Below, piece after piece: positions 28,486 through 38,396 of a stretch of DNA of 64,000 nt. A program made the position numbers and the translations under genes. Origin of the DNA: Vibrio galatheae (GTDB lineage: Bacteria; Pseudomonadota; Gammaproteobacteria; Enterobacterales; Vibrionaceae); the NCBI RefSeq assembly GCF_000967545.1, contig NZ_JXXV01000036.1, forward strand, positions 1 through 64,000, in the 5' to 3' direction. The number at the start of each line of letters is the position of its first letter. Positions within the stretch are counted from its first letter, which is position 1. The notes under the pieces were generated by a model. The model saw only the letters and a program-made list of their open reading frames with translations, was not told the origin of the DNA and ran no database searches.

Positions 28486-31041
28486 TTAAACAAGTTCAAC
28501 ATGAAGGATATCGCCCTTCACTTCTGGGTGTTTCTCAGTAAATGTCGCTGGGCGGTGCTGTGCACGCTCGGAAACGAATACCACGTTGTCATCACGTTCA
28601 TCTGAGTTGATGAAGTGGGAAAAGCGTTTAAGCTGAGTTGCGTCATTGATCGTGTCAGTCCACTCACAGCGGTACTCGGCAACAAGCTTAGCGACGTCAG
28701 CTTCAAGCTGTTGGTTAATACCAAGTTTGTCTTCAATGATAACTTCACGTAGATAGTCGATACCACCTTCTAGGTTCTCGAACCATACCGAAGTACGTTG
28801 CAGCGGAGCAGCCGTGCGGATGTAGAACATCATAAAGCGGTCGATGTACTTGATCAGTGTCTCTTGGTCTAGGTCGCCAGCCAGCAGTGTTGCATGACGC
28901 GGCTTCATCCCGCCGTTACCACATACGTACATGTTCCAACCTGCATCAGTCGCGATAATGCCTAAGTCTTTACCTTGCGCTTCGGCACACTCACGGGTAC
29001 AACCCGAAACACCGAACTTCATCTTGTGCGGGGTACGAATGCCTTTGTAGCGGTTCTCGATCATCACGCCAAGACCAACTGAGTCTTGCACGCCGTAACG
29101 ACACCAGGTTGAACCAACACAGGTCTTCGCCATACGCAGCGCTTTTGCGTACGCTTGACCTGTTTCGTAACCCGCTTCGATCAGCTTCTGCCAGATGGCT
29201 GGTAGGTCATCTTTCTGCGCGCCAAATAGACCAATACGTTGTGCGCCGGTGATCTTGGTGTACAAGTTGTACTCTGCCGCGACGTCTGCCAGAGCAGATA
29301 GTGCTTGAGGCGTCACCTCACCGCCCGCCATACGAGGGATCACCGAGTAAGTACCGTCTTTTTGCATGTTGCCAAGGAAGTTATCGTTGGTGTCGTGCAG
29401 CTTCACTAAAGATGGTTTTAGGATGTGGTCACCCCAGCAAGACGCCAAGATAGAACCTGCTAGTGGTTTACACACTTCACAGCCATAGCCAGTACCGTGC
29501 TTCTCTAGTAGCTCTTCAAATGACTTGATTTCGCCGATGCGAACCAGATGGAACAACTCCTGACGCGAGTAAGCAAAGTGCTCACACACATCCGCTTTGA
29601 CTTCAACGCCCGCTTTGGCAAGCTCTGCATTGAGCACTGAGGTCACGAGAGGAATACAACCGCCACAACCCGTTCCAGCGCCAGTTACCGCTTTGATATC
29701 ACCAATTGTGTGATGACCTTCGGCAACCGCTTGGGCAATCTTGCCTTTTGTCACATCAAAGCATGAACAGATAACGGCGGAATCTGGCAGTGAATCGGCT
29801 CCCAGCATTGGTTTTTCACCGCCCGCATGTGCTGGCAAAATTAGCGCGTCTGGGTGCTCCGGTAGGTCGATTTCATTCAACATCAACTGAAGTAAATCAC
29901 CGTAGTCAGAAGTATCACCAACCATCACCGCGCCAATTAGCTTTTTATTGTCTTCAGACACGATTAGGCGTTTATATACTTCTTGCTCTTCGTTGTGGTA
30001 AACGTAGCTCTTACAACCCGGTGTACGACCATTGGCATCACCAATTGAACCCACCTTCACGCCTAACAACTTCAGCTTAGCCGACATGTCCGCGCCTTCA
30101 AACTTACTGTCGTTGCCAACGAGATGGTCAACTGCAACCGTTGCCATCTTGTAGCCAGGAGCAACCAAGCCGTAGAAGGTTTCATTCCAAGAAGCACATT
30201 CACCGATCGCGTAGATGTTGTCATCCGAAGTCTGGCAAAAGTCATTAACTGCGATACCACCGCGCGGAGCAATATCTAGCTTCATCTCACGCGCGAGTTT
30301 GTCTTGAGGGCGAATGCCCGCCGAGAAGACGATAAAATCTGTTTCCAGCTCAGAACCATCAGCAAAGCGCATTACATTACGAGCATCTTTACCCTCAGAA
30401 GCAATTTCGAGCGTGTTTTTGCTGGTGTGAACCGTTACACCCATGCTCTCGATTTTTTTGCGCAGTTGGTTACCACCGGCTTGATCAAGCTGCTCAGCCA
30501 TCAGTTTTGGCGCAAACTCAACCACGTGGGTTTCCACACCAAGTGCTTTCAGAGCGCCCGCGGCTTCTAGGCCAAGTAAGCCACCACCAATCACTACACC
30601 GATTTTGCTTTTCTTCGCGCACGCTTCAATCGCTTTGAGATCTTCGATAGTACGGTAAACAAAGCAATCTTTACTCTCACGGCCCTTAATTGGTGGAACA
30701 AATGGGAATGAGCCAGTCGCCATAATCAGCTTATCGTATTGAATTTCACGGCCAGTGCTTGAGTGTACGATGCGCTTTTCGCGGTTTACGTTAATGGCGC
30801 GTTCACCGATCAACATATTGATATCATGCTTGTCATAGAAGCCTGCTTTAACAAGCGATAACTCGTCTGCAGTGTGGTGAGAAAAGTAAGAAGAAAGGTG
30901 AACTCGGTCATAAGCGACACGTGGTTCTTCACAGAAAACCGTAATTTCATATTGAGAGGAATCGGCCTTCTCAACTAGGTCTTCGATGTAACGGTGTCCT
31001 ACCATACCGTTACCAATAACAACCAGCTTCAACTTGCTCAT
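28486..31041 (-). CDS. nirB: Nitrite reductase large subunit NirB
   Basis: An 851-residue cytoplasmic NAD(P)H-dependent assimilatory/detoxifying nitrite reductase. Order: FAD-binding (VVIGNGMVGHRY at the N-terminus), NAD-binding (GVVIGGGLLGLEAAGALKALG, about 148-168), BFD-like [2Fe-2S] domain (CSCFDVTKG and TGAGTGCGGCIP), then the sulfite/nitrite reductase half with the siroheme and [4Fe-4S] Cys motifs TCVGSTWCRYG and GVSGCTRECAEAQGKD. The length is close to E. coli NirB (847). A TTAGGAAG ribosome site precedes the ATG. The upstream region has FNR and NarP-like sites, pointing to anaerobic, nitrite/nitrate-responsive expression. Confidence 0.96.
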   Translation of the reverse strand: MSKLKLVVIGNGMVGHRYIEDLVEKADSSQYEITVFCEEPRVAYDRVHLSSYFSHHTADELSLVKAGFYDKHDINMLIGERAINVNREKRIVHSSTGREIQYDKLIMATGSFPFVPPIKGRESKDCFVYRTIEDLKAIEACAKKSKIGVVIGGGLLGLEAAGALKALGVETHVVEFAPKLMAEQLDQAGGNQLRKKIESMGVTVHTSKNTLEIASEGKDARNVMRFADGSELETDFIVFSAGIRPQDKLAREMKLDIAPRGGIAVNDFCQTSDDNIYAIGECASWNETFYGLVAPGYKMATVAVDHLVGNDSKFEGADMSAKLKLLGVKVGSIGDANGRTPGCKSYVYHNEEQEVYKRLIVSEDNKKLIGAVMVGDTSDYGDLLQLMLNEIDLPEHPDALILPAHAGGEKPMLGADSLPDSAVICSCFDVTKGKIAQAVAEGHHTIGDIKAVTGAGTGCGGCIPLVTSVLNAELAKAGVEVKADVCEHFAYSRQELFHLVRIGEIKSFEELLEKHGTGYGCEVCKPLAGSILASCWGDHILKPSLVKLHDTNDNFLGNMQKDGTYSVIPRMAGGEVTPQALSALADVAAEYNLYTKITGAQRIGLFGAQKDDLPAIWQKLIEAGYETGQAYAKALRMAKTCVGSTWCRYGVQDSVGLGVMIENRYKGIRTPHKMKFGVSGCTRECAEAQGKDLGIIATDAGWNMYVCGNGGMKPRHATLLAGDLDQETLIKYIDRFMMFYIRTAAPLQRTSVWFENLEGGIDYLREVIIEDKLGINQQLEADVAKLVAEYRCEWTDTINDATQLKRFSHFINSDERDDNVVFVSERAQHRPATFTEKHPEVKGDILHVELV

Positions 31042-31105
31042 AATACTTCCTAAGGGTTAGGTTCTTTATCTGAGCCAATTGTTATTTGTGTAAGAAAATT
31101 AATAC

Positions 31106-31119
31106 ATGATGTAAATCAA
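31106..31119 (-). promoter_or_regulatory. FNR box of nirB promoter
   Basis: On the minus strand TTGAT-TTAC-ATCAT, nine of ten defined bases of the FNR consensus TTGAT-N4-ATCAA. Placing it at -41.5 predicts transcription starting near 31071, about 30 bases before the nirB ATG. Confidence 0.75.
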
Positions 31120-31133
31120 TTACAGTTTTAAAC

Positions 31134-31148
31134 TACCCTAAAGGGGTA
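31134..31148 (-). promoter_or_regulatory. NarP/NarL-type site of nirB promoter
   Basis: TACCCCTTTAGGGTA on the minus strand, an inverted repeat with one good TACYYMT heptamer. It is one base shorter than the usual 7-2-7 arrangement. Its centre is 28.5 bases upstream of the FNR box centre, as in the E. coli nir promoter (-69.5 and -41.5). Confidence 0.6.
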
Positions 31149-31485
31149 GTCGATTAACTTAAGTCACAAAATATGTAATTGTTAGACATATTTGGTAATG
31201 AACATTCTTTATCCGTTGTACGAGTGAATAGTGTGAACACAGTAAAACACGCAAGCGAGCACCAACTAAAATCACACCAAAAATGAAAACAAGAAATTAA
31301 TTCTCAATAACTAGACGAAATTCATTAAGTGTTGTGGTTTAAATGCCTAAGCGTGCGAAATTGATTCACATCATTTATGAATTGAAGTCGCCGAGGTTAG
31401 CATAGCGAGCGTCAGTTAAAGACACACAAGAATGACAACAACGCCAATTATTTAGATGCAATCTTGCCGACAACTGGGACTAATC

Positions 31486-33033
31486 ATGACGAACTCGACA
31501 GTAAACAAGGATTACTGCGCTTCAGCAAATCTCATATCTACTACCGACGCTTCTAGCCATATCACACACGCAAACGACGATTTCTGTAATATTGCGGGCT
31601 ATGACACTCACGAATTAATCGGCAACCCACACAATATAGTGCGCCATCAGGACATGCCTAAACTCGCGTTTGGCCAATTGTGGTCTTATCTCCAGCAGGG
31701 GAAAAGTTGGATGGGACTGGTCAAGAATCAGTGCAAAGACAACCAACACTACTGGGTGTCTGCATTTGTCACACCGATCAAAGATGCAGAGGGCAATACT
31801 ATTGAATATCAGTCAGTACGTTCAAAACCCACACGCGAACAAGTCACACGTGCAGAGACTCTCTATGCAAAACTTTCTTCTGGCAAGATCCCGAAAAAGT
31901 TACGCTTACCCCTGCATACCCTTTCGATTATATTTGCCGCCTTGTTTACCGCCAGCTCACTCGCATCAGCATTTATCAACCCTAGCCTGACCACACTACT
32001 TAGCACCCTGCTTGGACTTACGGTGACCGCAAATACCATTTACCAGAGCAAGCGTTTTCGCAAGGTCGCTGAGTTAGCCCATGATGCCTATGCTAACCCG
32101 CTGATGGAAAAGCCGTACACCAACAAATTTGACGACTATTCGCAAATTGAACTGGCATTGATGATGAAAAAAGCCGAGTTACGCGCGGTGACCGCCAGAG
32201 CGACGGAGACTGCGGGGCAAATTCTGATTTCTGCAGAAGATGAATTTGGCACTATTCAATCAATTGGTCACAGTCTAGATCAACAATGCCAAGAGACCGA
32301 GCAAGTCTCTGCAGCCGTTGAAGAGCTAACTCAATCAATTACTGAAGTCGCCAATGCGGCCTCTGCGGCGTCAGCACTTGCTGAAGAGGCTGACCAAGAG
32401 TCGAAATATGGACTGGAGAGCATTCGCGCTACCATCGCCGAAGTTAATACGCTCTCTGAGGAATTGGCTCAAGCGCAGGAGATCATCACCCGGCTTTCTC
32501 ACGATAGCCAAAAAATCGATAGTATCTTAGAAGTCATCACCACTATCTCTGAACAAACAAACTTGCTCGCACTCAACGCGGCTATTGAAGCCGCTCGTGC
32601 CGGTGAAGCAGGACGTGGTTTTGCGGTTGTCGCTGATGAAGTGCGCAACTTAGCATCAAAGACAGGATCATCTGCAAATGAAATCCATGAGATGATCAGC
32701 CATCTACAAACCACCGCAGGCAGTGCCGTCAATGCGATGGAAAAAGGCATGGTACTGTCACAACAATGCAAAACGCGCGCTGATGGCACGGGGCAAGTTC
32801 TAGACACTATTTCCTCTACACTAACCGAAGTAACAGATAGCAGTCTTCAAATTGCAGCCGCGGTTGAAGAGCAAGCGACGGTAACCAAAGAAATTAATCG
32901 TAATATCGTGAACATCAAAACCTTATCGGACGATACGCTATTAACCTCACAAACCTCCATTCAGCGGACCAGCGCTCTCGTTGACAAGCTAGAAGGATTA
33001 CAGCGACTAATGAAACAGTTTCAAACCAGCTAG
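31486..33033 (+). CDS. Aer-like PAS redox chemoreceptor
   Basis: A 515-residue energy-taxis receptor. The N-terminal PAS domain (about 10-115) has [32 protein letters not shown] and [10 protein letters not shown], closely like E. coli Aer, which binds FAD there. Two hydrophobic stretches form the membrane hairpin (about 150-200). The signalling domain has the invariant tip [32 protein letters not shown]. No periplasmic sensor is present. ATG 31486 has a GGGAC site; ATG 31456 would add ten residues. It is divergent from nirB, so redox taxis and nitrite reduction may share regulation (inference). Confidence 0.88.
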   Translation: MTNSTVNKDYCASANLISTTDASSHITHANDDFCNIAGYDTHELIGNPHNIVRHQDMPKLAFGQLWSYLQQGKSWMGLVKNQCKDNQHYWVSAFVTPIKDAEGNTIEYQSVRSKPTREQVTRAETLYAKLSSGKIPKKLRLPLHTLSIIFAALFTASSLASAFINPSLTTLLSTLLGLTVTANTIYQSKRFRKVAELAHDAYANPLMEKPYTNKFDDYSQIELALMMKKAELRAVTARATETAGQILISAEDEFGTIQSIGHSLDQQCQETEQVSAAVEELTQSITEVANAASAASALAEEADQESKYGLESIRATIAEVNTLSEELAQAQEIITRLSHDSQKIDSILEVITTISEQTNLLALNAAIEAARAGEAGRGFAVVADEVRNLASKTGSSANEIHEMISHLQTTAGSAVNAMEKGMVLSQQCKTRADGTGQVLDTISSTLTEVTDSSLQIAAAVEEQATVTKEINRNIVNIKTLSDDTLLTSQTSIQRTSALVDKLEGLQRLMKQFQTS

Positions 33034-33303
33034 CCTCACACCAACTGGTTAGCTTCTCCGAAAAAATAGGGATTATTTGGAGTAAGCTAACCTCACATTA
33101 TCGTATTCAAGGTCGAGGCGGTTATTTGCGCAACCCATGATCCAACACACACATCTCATAAAACGCATGTACAATTACCGCTCTGCAGTCTTAATAGCGT
33201 GATCTTGATTCAGTTTTTACCTTGATTCCATCCACGAAAAGCCTATGATGAGTCTCATATTCAAGCTTTGGCATATTTACTCTTACTAATATAGGCGACA
33301 AGG

Positions 33304-34344
33304 ATGGAGCTAGACATTTTTAATCCTTCTCAGCAGTTGCGCCGAGCAGTATTATTCTGGCTAAGTTTGTTACTGGCTGTCGTCTCGCTGTCGATATCCA
33401 GCTACTACCTTGTCACGCAGCAATATACTACCCATCATTTTATCGAAACCGCTTTTGGACTGTTCTCTGCGTATATTGCTTACTACACATACAAGCAATC
33501 TATCTCCAAAGTTTTTAGTACCGCTTACGTTATAGGCTTGATTGGGGTGATTGGCTTTGCCACCTACTCTTACCCTATCCATTACGGCGTGTTTATTTGG
33601 GCATGTCTATTTCCTGTTCTCTCCTACTTGATCTTAGGTCGTCGTTCAGGCGTGATCGCGACTAGTGTCGGGTTCGTTACCTTGGTGTACTTAATTTCCA
33701 GCAAGCTTTTCTCAGGCGAGGTTGAAGGGAGTTACCAACTTGTGATTAATTTTACTTTAGCGTTTGTGGCGATTTGGCTCACCTCCCATGTGCTTGAAGT
33801 GAAAAGACGCGTCAGCGAATCATCATTGGGCCAACTCGCCTCAAGGGACGCTTTGACTGGTGTCTACAATCGCCATGCGTTAGTTCATAATTTTTCCCGC
33901 TATCGTAATGAGAGCGTCAAGCTACCTTTATCGCTGTTAATACTTGATCTCGATTTTTTTAAGGCGGTTAACGATCAGTACGGTCATGACGTAGGAGATA
34001 AAGTCTTAGTTCAAACCGCGGCCTTAATTGATGAACTTAGTGATGAGCATTTAGTTTATCGCATTGGCGGAGAAGAGTTTTGCATTGCGCTGCACAACAC
34101 GGCAGTCAATGAATCGAAACAGAAAGCAGAGCAGATACGCAATACCATAGAAGGCTTTGCGTTTAACGACTCAAGTGAGCCTATTGCGTTAACAGCGAGT
34201 ATTGGCGTGTACCAATGCGATCATTACGCCGATTTAGAGAGTGTCTTGAAAGAAGCAGATAAAGAGCTTTATCGAGCCAAACAGAATGGTCGCAACCAAG
34301 TTATGGTGTGCAACCATACATCAAATAGCCTGAGTTATAGCTAA
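33304..34344 (+). CDS. Membrane diguanylate cyclase (GGDEF)
   Basis: A 346-residue protein with an N-terminal membrane region of about six short hydrophobic segments (residues 15-160) and a C-terminal GGDEF domain from about 175. The active site reads YRIGGEEFCIAL, a functional GGEEF variant, with the substrate region LDLDFFKAVNDQYGHDVGD. The inhibitory RxxD site is replaced by ELSD, so product inhibition is probably absent. It should make cyclic di-GMP from GTP, promoting a sessile lifestyle. Its last four bases overlap the convergent DUF2726 gene. Confidence 0.92.
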   Translation: MELDIFNPSQQLRRAVLFWLSLLLAVVSLSISSYYLVTQQYTTHHFIETAFGLFSAYIAYYTYKQSISKVFSTAYVIGLIGVIGFATYSYPIHYGVFIWACLFPVLSYLILGRRSGVIATSVGFVTLVYLISSKLFSGEVEGSYQLVINFTLAFVAIWLTSHVLEVKRRVSESSLGQLASRDALTGVYNRHALVHNFSRYRNESVKLPLSLLILDLDFFKAVNDQYGHDVGDKVLVQTAALIDELSDEHLVYRIGGEEFCIALHNTAVNESKQKAEQIRNTIEGFAFNDSSEPIALTASIGVYQCDHYADLESVLKEADKELYRAKQNGRNQVMVCNHTSNSLSYS

Positions 34345-35003
34345 CTCTGTTCATCTTCTTCAAAGACGACATTGTAGTTTTCAGTGTACGTACAATGTGG
34401 CTGACGACTACACGTGAAGAAACGACGCCCTTTGTGCTCACCCTGACTGGCAACCTTAATCACCATCGGGCTACCGCAACGTTTACAAAATCTCACCTCT
34501 TTATCTGGTTCAATTAAATCGATATGAGCAGCGAGTAAGCGGCGTAATCTTCCAACCTGATAACTGTATTTAATATTCGCGCCAATCAGTGGAATACCAG
34601 CCGATTTGCTGACATGAATCAACAGCTTCTGTCTATCTACCTTACCCTTGTCGAGTTCTTTACCATTGTCTAGCTCAATCGCGACTCGAACCTCCATCGT
34701 TCGTGGATCGCACACAACAAAATCGTAATAACTTTTAGCGATGCGGTTGTTAGCAACAAACCACTGTTTTTTATCGGTAGCAAGCGGCAAAATGACGTTG
34801 GACAAGTTGACCTTGCACATCACAACACCATGCTGCCCCACCGCAGAAATTAAGGCATTGTAAAAAGCGGTCTCTTGAGCATTGAGAACCGGCCCTTTCT
34901 TTTTATAAGCGCTGTCTTTTAGCTCATCTTGCTTGAGATAGCGCTTTTGGATCACGACGAAAAATATCACCAATATGGCAACAACGATAAAAACACTTTC
35001 CAT
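34341..35003 (-). CDS. DUF2726 protein with topoisomerase-type zinc finger
   Basis: A 220-residue protein with an N-terminal membrane helix (about 3-18). A DUF2726 domain follows (about 35-160), with YYDFVVCDPRTMEVRVAIELDNG resembling a nuclease-like core. At the C-terminus is a four-Cys zinc ribbon of the topoisomerase IA type (FCKRCGSPMVIK ... FFTCSRQPHC). The combination suggests nucleic-acid binding at the inner membrane, but no function is established. It overlaps the convergent GGDEF gene by four bases. Confidence 0.82.
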   Translation of the reverse strand: MESVFIVVAILVIFFVVIQKRYLKQDELKDSAYKKKGPVLNAQETAFYNALISAVGQHGVVMCKVNLSNVILPLATDKKQWFVANNRIAKSYYDFVVCDPRTMEVRVAIELDNGKELDKGKVDRQKLLIHVSKSAGIPLIGANIKYSYQVGRLRRLLAAHIDLIEPDKEVRFCKRCGSPMVIKVASQGEHKGRRFFTCSRQPHCTYTENYNVVFEEDEQS

Positions 35004-35075
35004 TGGCGTAACAACTTACTTTAACAAGTTCAATGATTTGATTATTCGACATTATACGCGCAGGGCAATAAGAGG

Positions 35076-35882
35076 TTAACGATTTTGAGATGTGTGATTT
35101 GGTAAGTCGAGTTTTATCACCACTCTATGTTCTGGGTCGATACGTTGCCATGATTCCCCCCAGTACTTTTTCACCAATTTATCGAGCATGCCGTTACTCT
35201 TCGCTTTCCGCAATGCCGTTTCTAAGATGTCTCGATACTTAGCCATCTCTGGCGACAAGTAGAATTTGAAGTCGCAGTCGTAAACCAGTAGTAGCCTCTC
35301 CTCAATCGCAAGGTGGGGGTTTTGTTTTGCTTCAGACAGCACCTCGTTCATTCCGCGTGGGAAATAATTAACTTCGCCATCAATCGTTAGTTTGTGGTAA
35401 AGCGAACGCCACTCTCCGTCTTCAACGTAGATGTTTAAGCCGTTTTCCTGCCAAACTTCAACATCAAACCAAAGTAAGCCTAACCCAGCAACGAGATGGG
35501 TATCTTGTAAGTCTTGGAGTGTATGCACTTCATTGAGTTGGGGTTGCAACTCAGGAGGTATCAACATCACTCTCTGCCCAATCAAACCGTTGGTTAACGG
35601 CACATTAACCACGGAATACTTTGCGTCTCTTTCTGGTGTTGCAAGTAACCAAGTGAGGCTCAATTGGTTATTCTCTACCATCCTGATCACTCGCTTTTGG
35701 GGGATATGCTCACTCGGAACAACGATTTCCACGGCGTAACCCTGCTTGGTCAGAGCCTCGTATAACAGCTCATGATAAAAACGATGACCGTTATCTAGCT
35801 GGGATGCTAATACTAGCGTAATTGACTCTTTCGCCAATGATTGGCTCGCCACCACAAGCAATAGTAGAGTCCAGAGTTTCAT
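35076..35882 (-). CDS. Periplasmic solute-binding-like protein
   Basis: A 268-residue exported protein with a signal peptide (cleaved near SLA|KES). It has a type-II periplasmic-binding fold as in amino-acid-binding proteins: the first lobe begins ITLVLASQLDNGHRFYHELLYEAL, and the C-terminus holds YRDILETALRKAKSNGMLDKLVKKYWG, typical of the family's last helix. No permease or ATPase is adjacent, so it is not an obvious transporter subunit. Such orphans in vibrios often serve sensing (inference). It lies after, and in the same direction as, the CitA/CitB-type pair, separated by 210 bases. Confidence 0.75.
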   Translation of the reverse strand: MKLWTLLLLVVASQSLAKESITLVLASQLDNGHRFYHELLYEALTKQGYAVEIVVPSEHIPQKRVIRMVENNQLSLTWLLATPERDAKYSVVNVPLTNGLIGQRVMLIPPELQPQLNEVHTLQDLQDTHLVAGLGLLWFDVEVWQENGLNIYVEDGEWRSLYHKLTIDGEVNYFPRGMNEVLSEAKQNPHLAIEERLLLVYDCDFKFYLSPEMAKYRDILETALRKAKSNGMLDKLVKKYWGESWQRIDPEHRVVIKLDLPNHTSQNR

Positions 35883-36093
35883 TGGCGCTCCTTTAGATAT
35901 TCGGCCTCAATTCAATAACCACATAGCACAGGTGTGCACTACTTAAGCCACCCTCTCAGCGAGCTGACTGTTTAACTGGTAAATGACGTAAAAAGCAAAG
36001 ATAACTCGAACAAGACTTATCCATAGCGGTTAAGTATTTCCGTTACATTTTTCATTTGCTTATAACAAATGTAGAGGGCGATGGCAGTTTCGT

Positions 36094-36780
36094 CTAGTTG
36101 GGTGATCGTCGATATGTTCTTTCTGGCCGACCGACAGATCCATAATTCAAGTCCGCTTCGAGCTCACCCGTGCTGATTAGGTATTCTAAGTAGCGCCTCG
36201 CTGTCGTGCGACTTGCGCCAATTTGTTCCCCGGCTTCATCGGCGGTCAAATGTGCATTCGCCTCAAACAACGACTTTATTTTATCTAGAGTCACCCCATC
36301 AATACCCTTCGGCAAACGATTTTTATGTGGCTCATTAGTTGTACTGCTTTGGAGCATTTTATCAACAATGGATTGATCAAGATCGTTAGCGTGGTTGAGC
36401 TGATGCTTTTGCAATACGTATTTTTTAAGCGCGGCTTCCAAGCGCGGGAAAACCACAGGTTTAAGTAAGTAATCAACCACACCGCCGCGCATAGCTTGCT
36501 GAAGGGTGTCAACGTCTCTGGCGGCAGTGATCAAAATCACGTCGCAACTAAGATTTTTGGTACGTAACTGTTGGAGAATTTCCAACCCTGTGCCGTCAGG
36601 TAGATAGACATCCAGCAACAAAAGATCGGGATGCAATAGTTCCAACTGCAGATTCGCTTCGAGTTTAGAGGTGGCGATACCAATAACCTGGTAGCCTTCC
36701 ATTTGCTCTAAGTAACGCTGATGCAATTGAGCGATGCCGAGATCATCTTCGATGATCATTACTCGCGTCATCGAGGTCAT
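36094..36780 (-). CDS. CitB/DpiA-type response regulator
   Basis: A 228-residue regulator with a receiver domain (acidic pocket MIIEDD; phospho-Asp in LLLLDVYLPDGTG; Lys in LLKPVV). The C-terminal helix-turn-helix is of the CitB family (HLTADEAGEQIGASRTTARRYLEYL, then YGSVGRPERTYR). Both halves resemble E. coli DpiA/DcuR, which control citrate or C4-dicarboxylate use. The ATG overlaps the kinase stop as ATGA, so the pair is translationally coupled. The target genes are not evident in the window. Confidence 0.9.
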   Translation of the reverse strand: MTSMTRVMIIEDDLGIAQLHQRYLEQMEGYQVIGIATSKLEANLQLELLHPDLLLLDVYLPDGTGLEILQQLRTKNLSCDVILITAARDVDTLQQAMRGGVVDYLLKPVVFPRLEAALKKYVLQKHQLNHANDLDQSIVDKMLQSSTTNEPHKNRLPKGIDGVTLDKIKSLFEANAHLTADEAGEQIGASRTTARRYLEYLISTGELEADLNYGSVGRPERTYRRSPN

Positions 36781-38396
36781 AAATGTTCTTCCTTCGGTAT
36801 GTAAACAGTCACTCTTGCTCCAAATTGTTTGTTGTTAACCATTTCCAACTGACCATGGTAGCGCGCTGCAAGTTGATGGGTTAAGAATAGCCCCACACCA
36901 CGGGTTGCAGCATCTTTGCTTGATACACCTCTCTCGACTAACGCCTCTTTCTCGATGTTTTCAGGTAGCCCGCAACCTTGGTCAATCACTTCGAGTATGA
37001 CTTCATTGCCGTAGTCGCTGATTGATACCTCCACCACTCGCCTGTCTGACGGCAGTATTGGGTCTTGCGTGATTGCGTCGCGCGCTGCATCAAAGGCATT
37101 ATCAATTAAATTCCCGAGCATGGTGACCAAATCTTCTGGGTTAATACGTTGTGGAAGCGGTTCAAGTCTTGACCCCTCTTCAACTACCAATTTCAATCCC
37201 AACTCGCGCGCGCGCTCCGTTTTGCCCAGTAGCATTCCGGCGATTAACGGCTCTTTAATCGTCTCGCGCAGGAATTCGATTAATGCCTGGTAGTGCGCTG
37301 TCTCTTGGCCGATGAGATGCTGCACTGCTTCGAGCTCACCCATCTGCACCATACCACTGATCGTATTGAGTTTATTACGATGTTCATGGGTCTGTGAGCG
37401 CAACATATCTGCGTACTCTTTGGTTTTTGCAAGTTGCTCGGTTAGCTCGGTTAAATCATCTCGGCGACGAAAACTAGATACAGCCCCGACAACTTTACCA
37501 TCGACTATAATCGGACTTCTGTTGGCAATTAATCTTTGATTATTTAGGTATAAATTAATGTCGTTATCAGTACGTGCTGTTTGTATCACTGTATGTAAAT
37601 CGCTGTCAGGTAAAATTTCACTCAACGGACGATGAAGACTTTGTTCTTTATTGAGATTAAGAATTTGGCAGGCACTTTTATTGATCGAGCGGAGCTTACC
37701 TTGATCGTCGATAGTAAGAATACCCTCTTTGAGCGTTTCCAGTGTGACGTCAAGTTCGACGTATAGGCGACCAATCTCTTCTGGTTCAAAGCCCAAAATG
37801 GCTTTTTGGAACCGCCTTGACGCGTAGCTAGAAACAATAGCGTTCGCACCCACCACCACAAATGCCATCAGAACAAGGAAAATAACAAAAGGTTCGATTC
37901 TATCTTGCAATCGGTCAATCAGATAGCCAACCGAAACCACACCGATGATCTCGCCTTGCTGATTAAATATCGCCGATTTACCGCGTACCGAGTAGCCCAA
38001 CGAGCCTTTTGCAATCGAGACGTAGGATTCTCCTCCTTGCAATGCCCGCTCGTTGTCTCCACCTTTCATCGGTTTGCCGATTCGTTCTTCCAGCGGATGA
38101 ACAAGGCGTATTCCGTTGCGGTCACCAATCACAATGAAGGCTGCACCGATCAAACGAGTCAGTTGCTGATAACGCTGTTGGCTCTCTTCTGTCACGCCAT
38201 TTTCCACGGTATCGATAACATAAGGAGATTTAGCCAAAAACGAAGCCACTCCGAGCGCTTTGAACCCCATTTCCTGTTCTTGGTCATGCTTGATGTAGAG
38301 AAAGCCCGCCGCAACGAGAATCAACAACTCAATCAGCCCCGATAGTGTCATGATAATCAGCATTCTTTTCCGAAAGCTGATACTGCTCCATTTCAT
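36777..38396 (-). CDS. CitA/DcuS-type sensor histidine kinase
   Basis: A 539-residue membrane kinase. TM1 is near 14-34. The periplasmic PAS-like (sCache) domain has IVIGDRNGIRLVHPLEERIGKPM, GGDNERAL and LGYSVRGKSAIF, matching the carboxylate-binding domain of CitA/DcuS. TM2 is near 170-190. A cytoplasmic PAS follows (about 205-310), then the H-box RSQTHEHRNKLNTISGMVQM (SPOB/CitA type) and an HATPase with NLIDNAFDAA and GVGLFL. A carboxylate such as citrate, malate or tartrate is the likely ligand (family inference). I chose ATG 38396 because AGGAG lies just upstream. Confidence 0.9.
   Translation of the reverse strand: MKWSSISFRKRMLIIMTLSGLIELLILVAAGFLYIKHDQEQEMGFKALGVASFLAKSPYVIDTVENGVTEESQQRYQQLTRLIGAAFIVIGDRNGIRLVHPLEERIGKPMKGGDNERALQGGESYVSIAKGSLGYSVRGKSAIFNQQGEIIGVVSVGYLIDRLQDRIEPFVIFLVLMAFVVVGANAIVSSYASRRFQKAILGFEPEEIGRLYVELDVTLETLKEGILTIDDQGKLRSINKSACQILNLNKEQSLHRPLSEILPDSDLHTVIQTARTDNDINLYLNNQRLIANRSPIIVDGKVVGAVSSFRRRDDLTELTEQLAKTKEYADMLRSQTHEHRNKLNTISGMVQMGELEAVQHLIGQETAHYQALIEFLRETIKEPLIAGMLLGKTERARELGLKLVVEEGSRLEPLPQRINPEDLVTMLGNLIDNAFDAARDAITQDPILPSDRRVVEVSISDYGNEVILEVIDQGCGLPENIEKEALVERGVSSKDAATRGVGLFLTHQLAARYHGQLEMVNNKQFGARVTVYIPKEEHL

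Larger units (their letters stand above)
31042..31485. other. nirB-aer intergenic regulatory region
   Basis: A 444-base gap with divergent promoters for nirB (minus) and the Aer-like receptor (plus). The nirB side holds an FNR-type box and a NarP-type inverted repeat. The rest is AT-rich with no RNA gene I can support. Confidence 0.6.
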
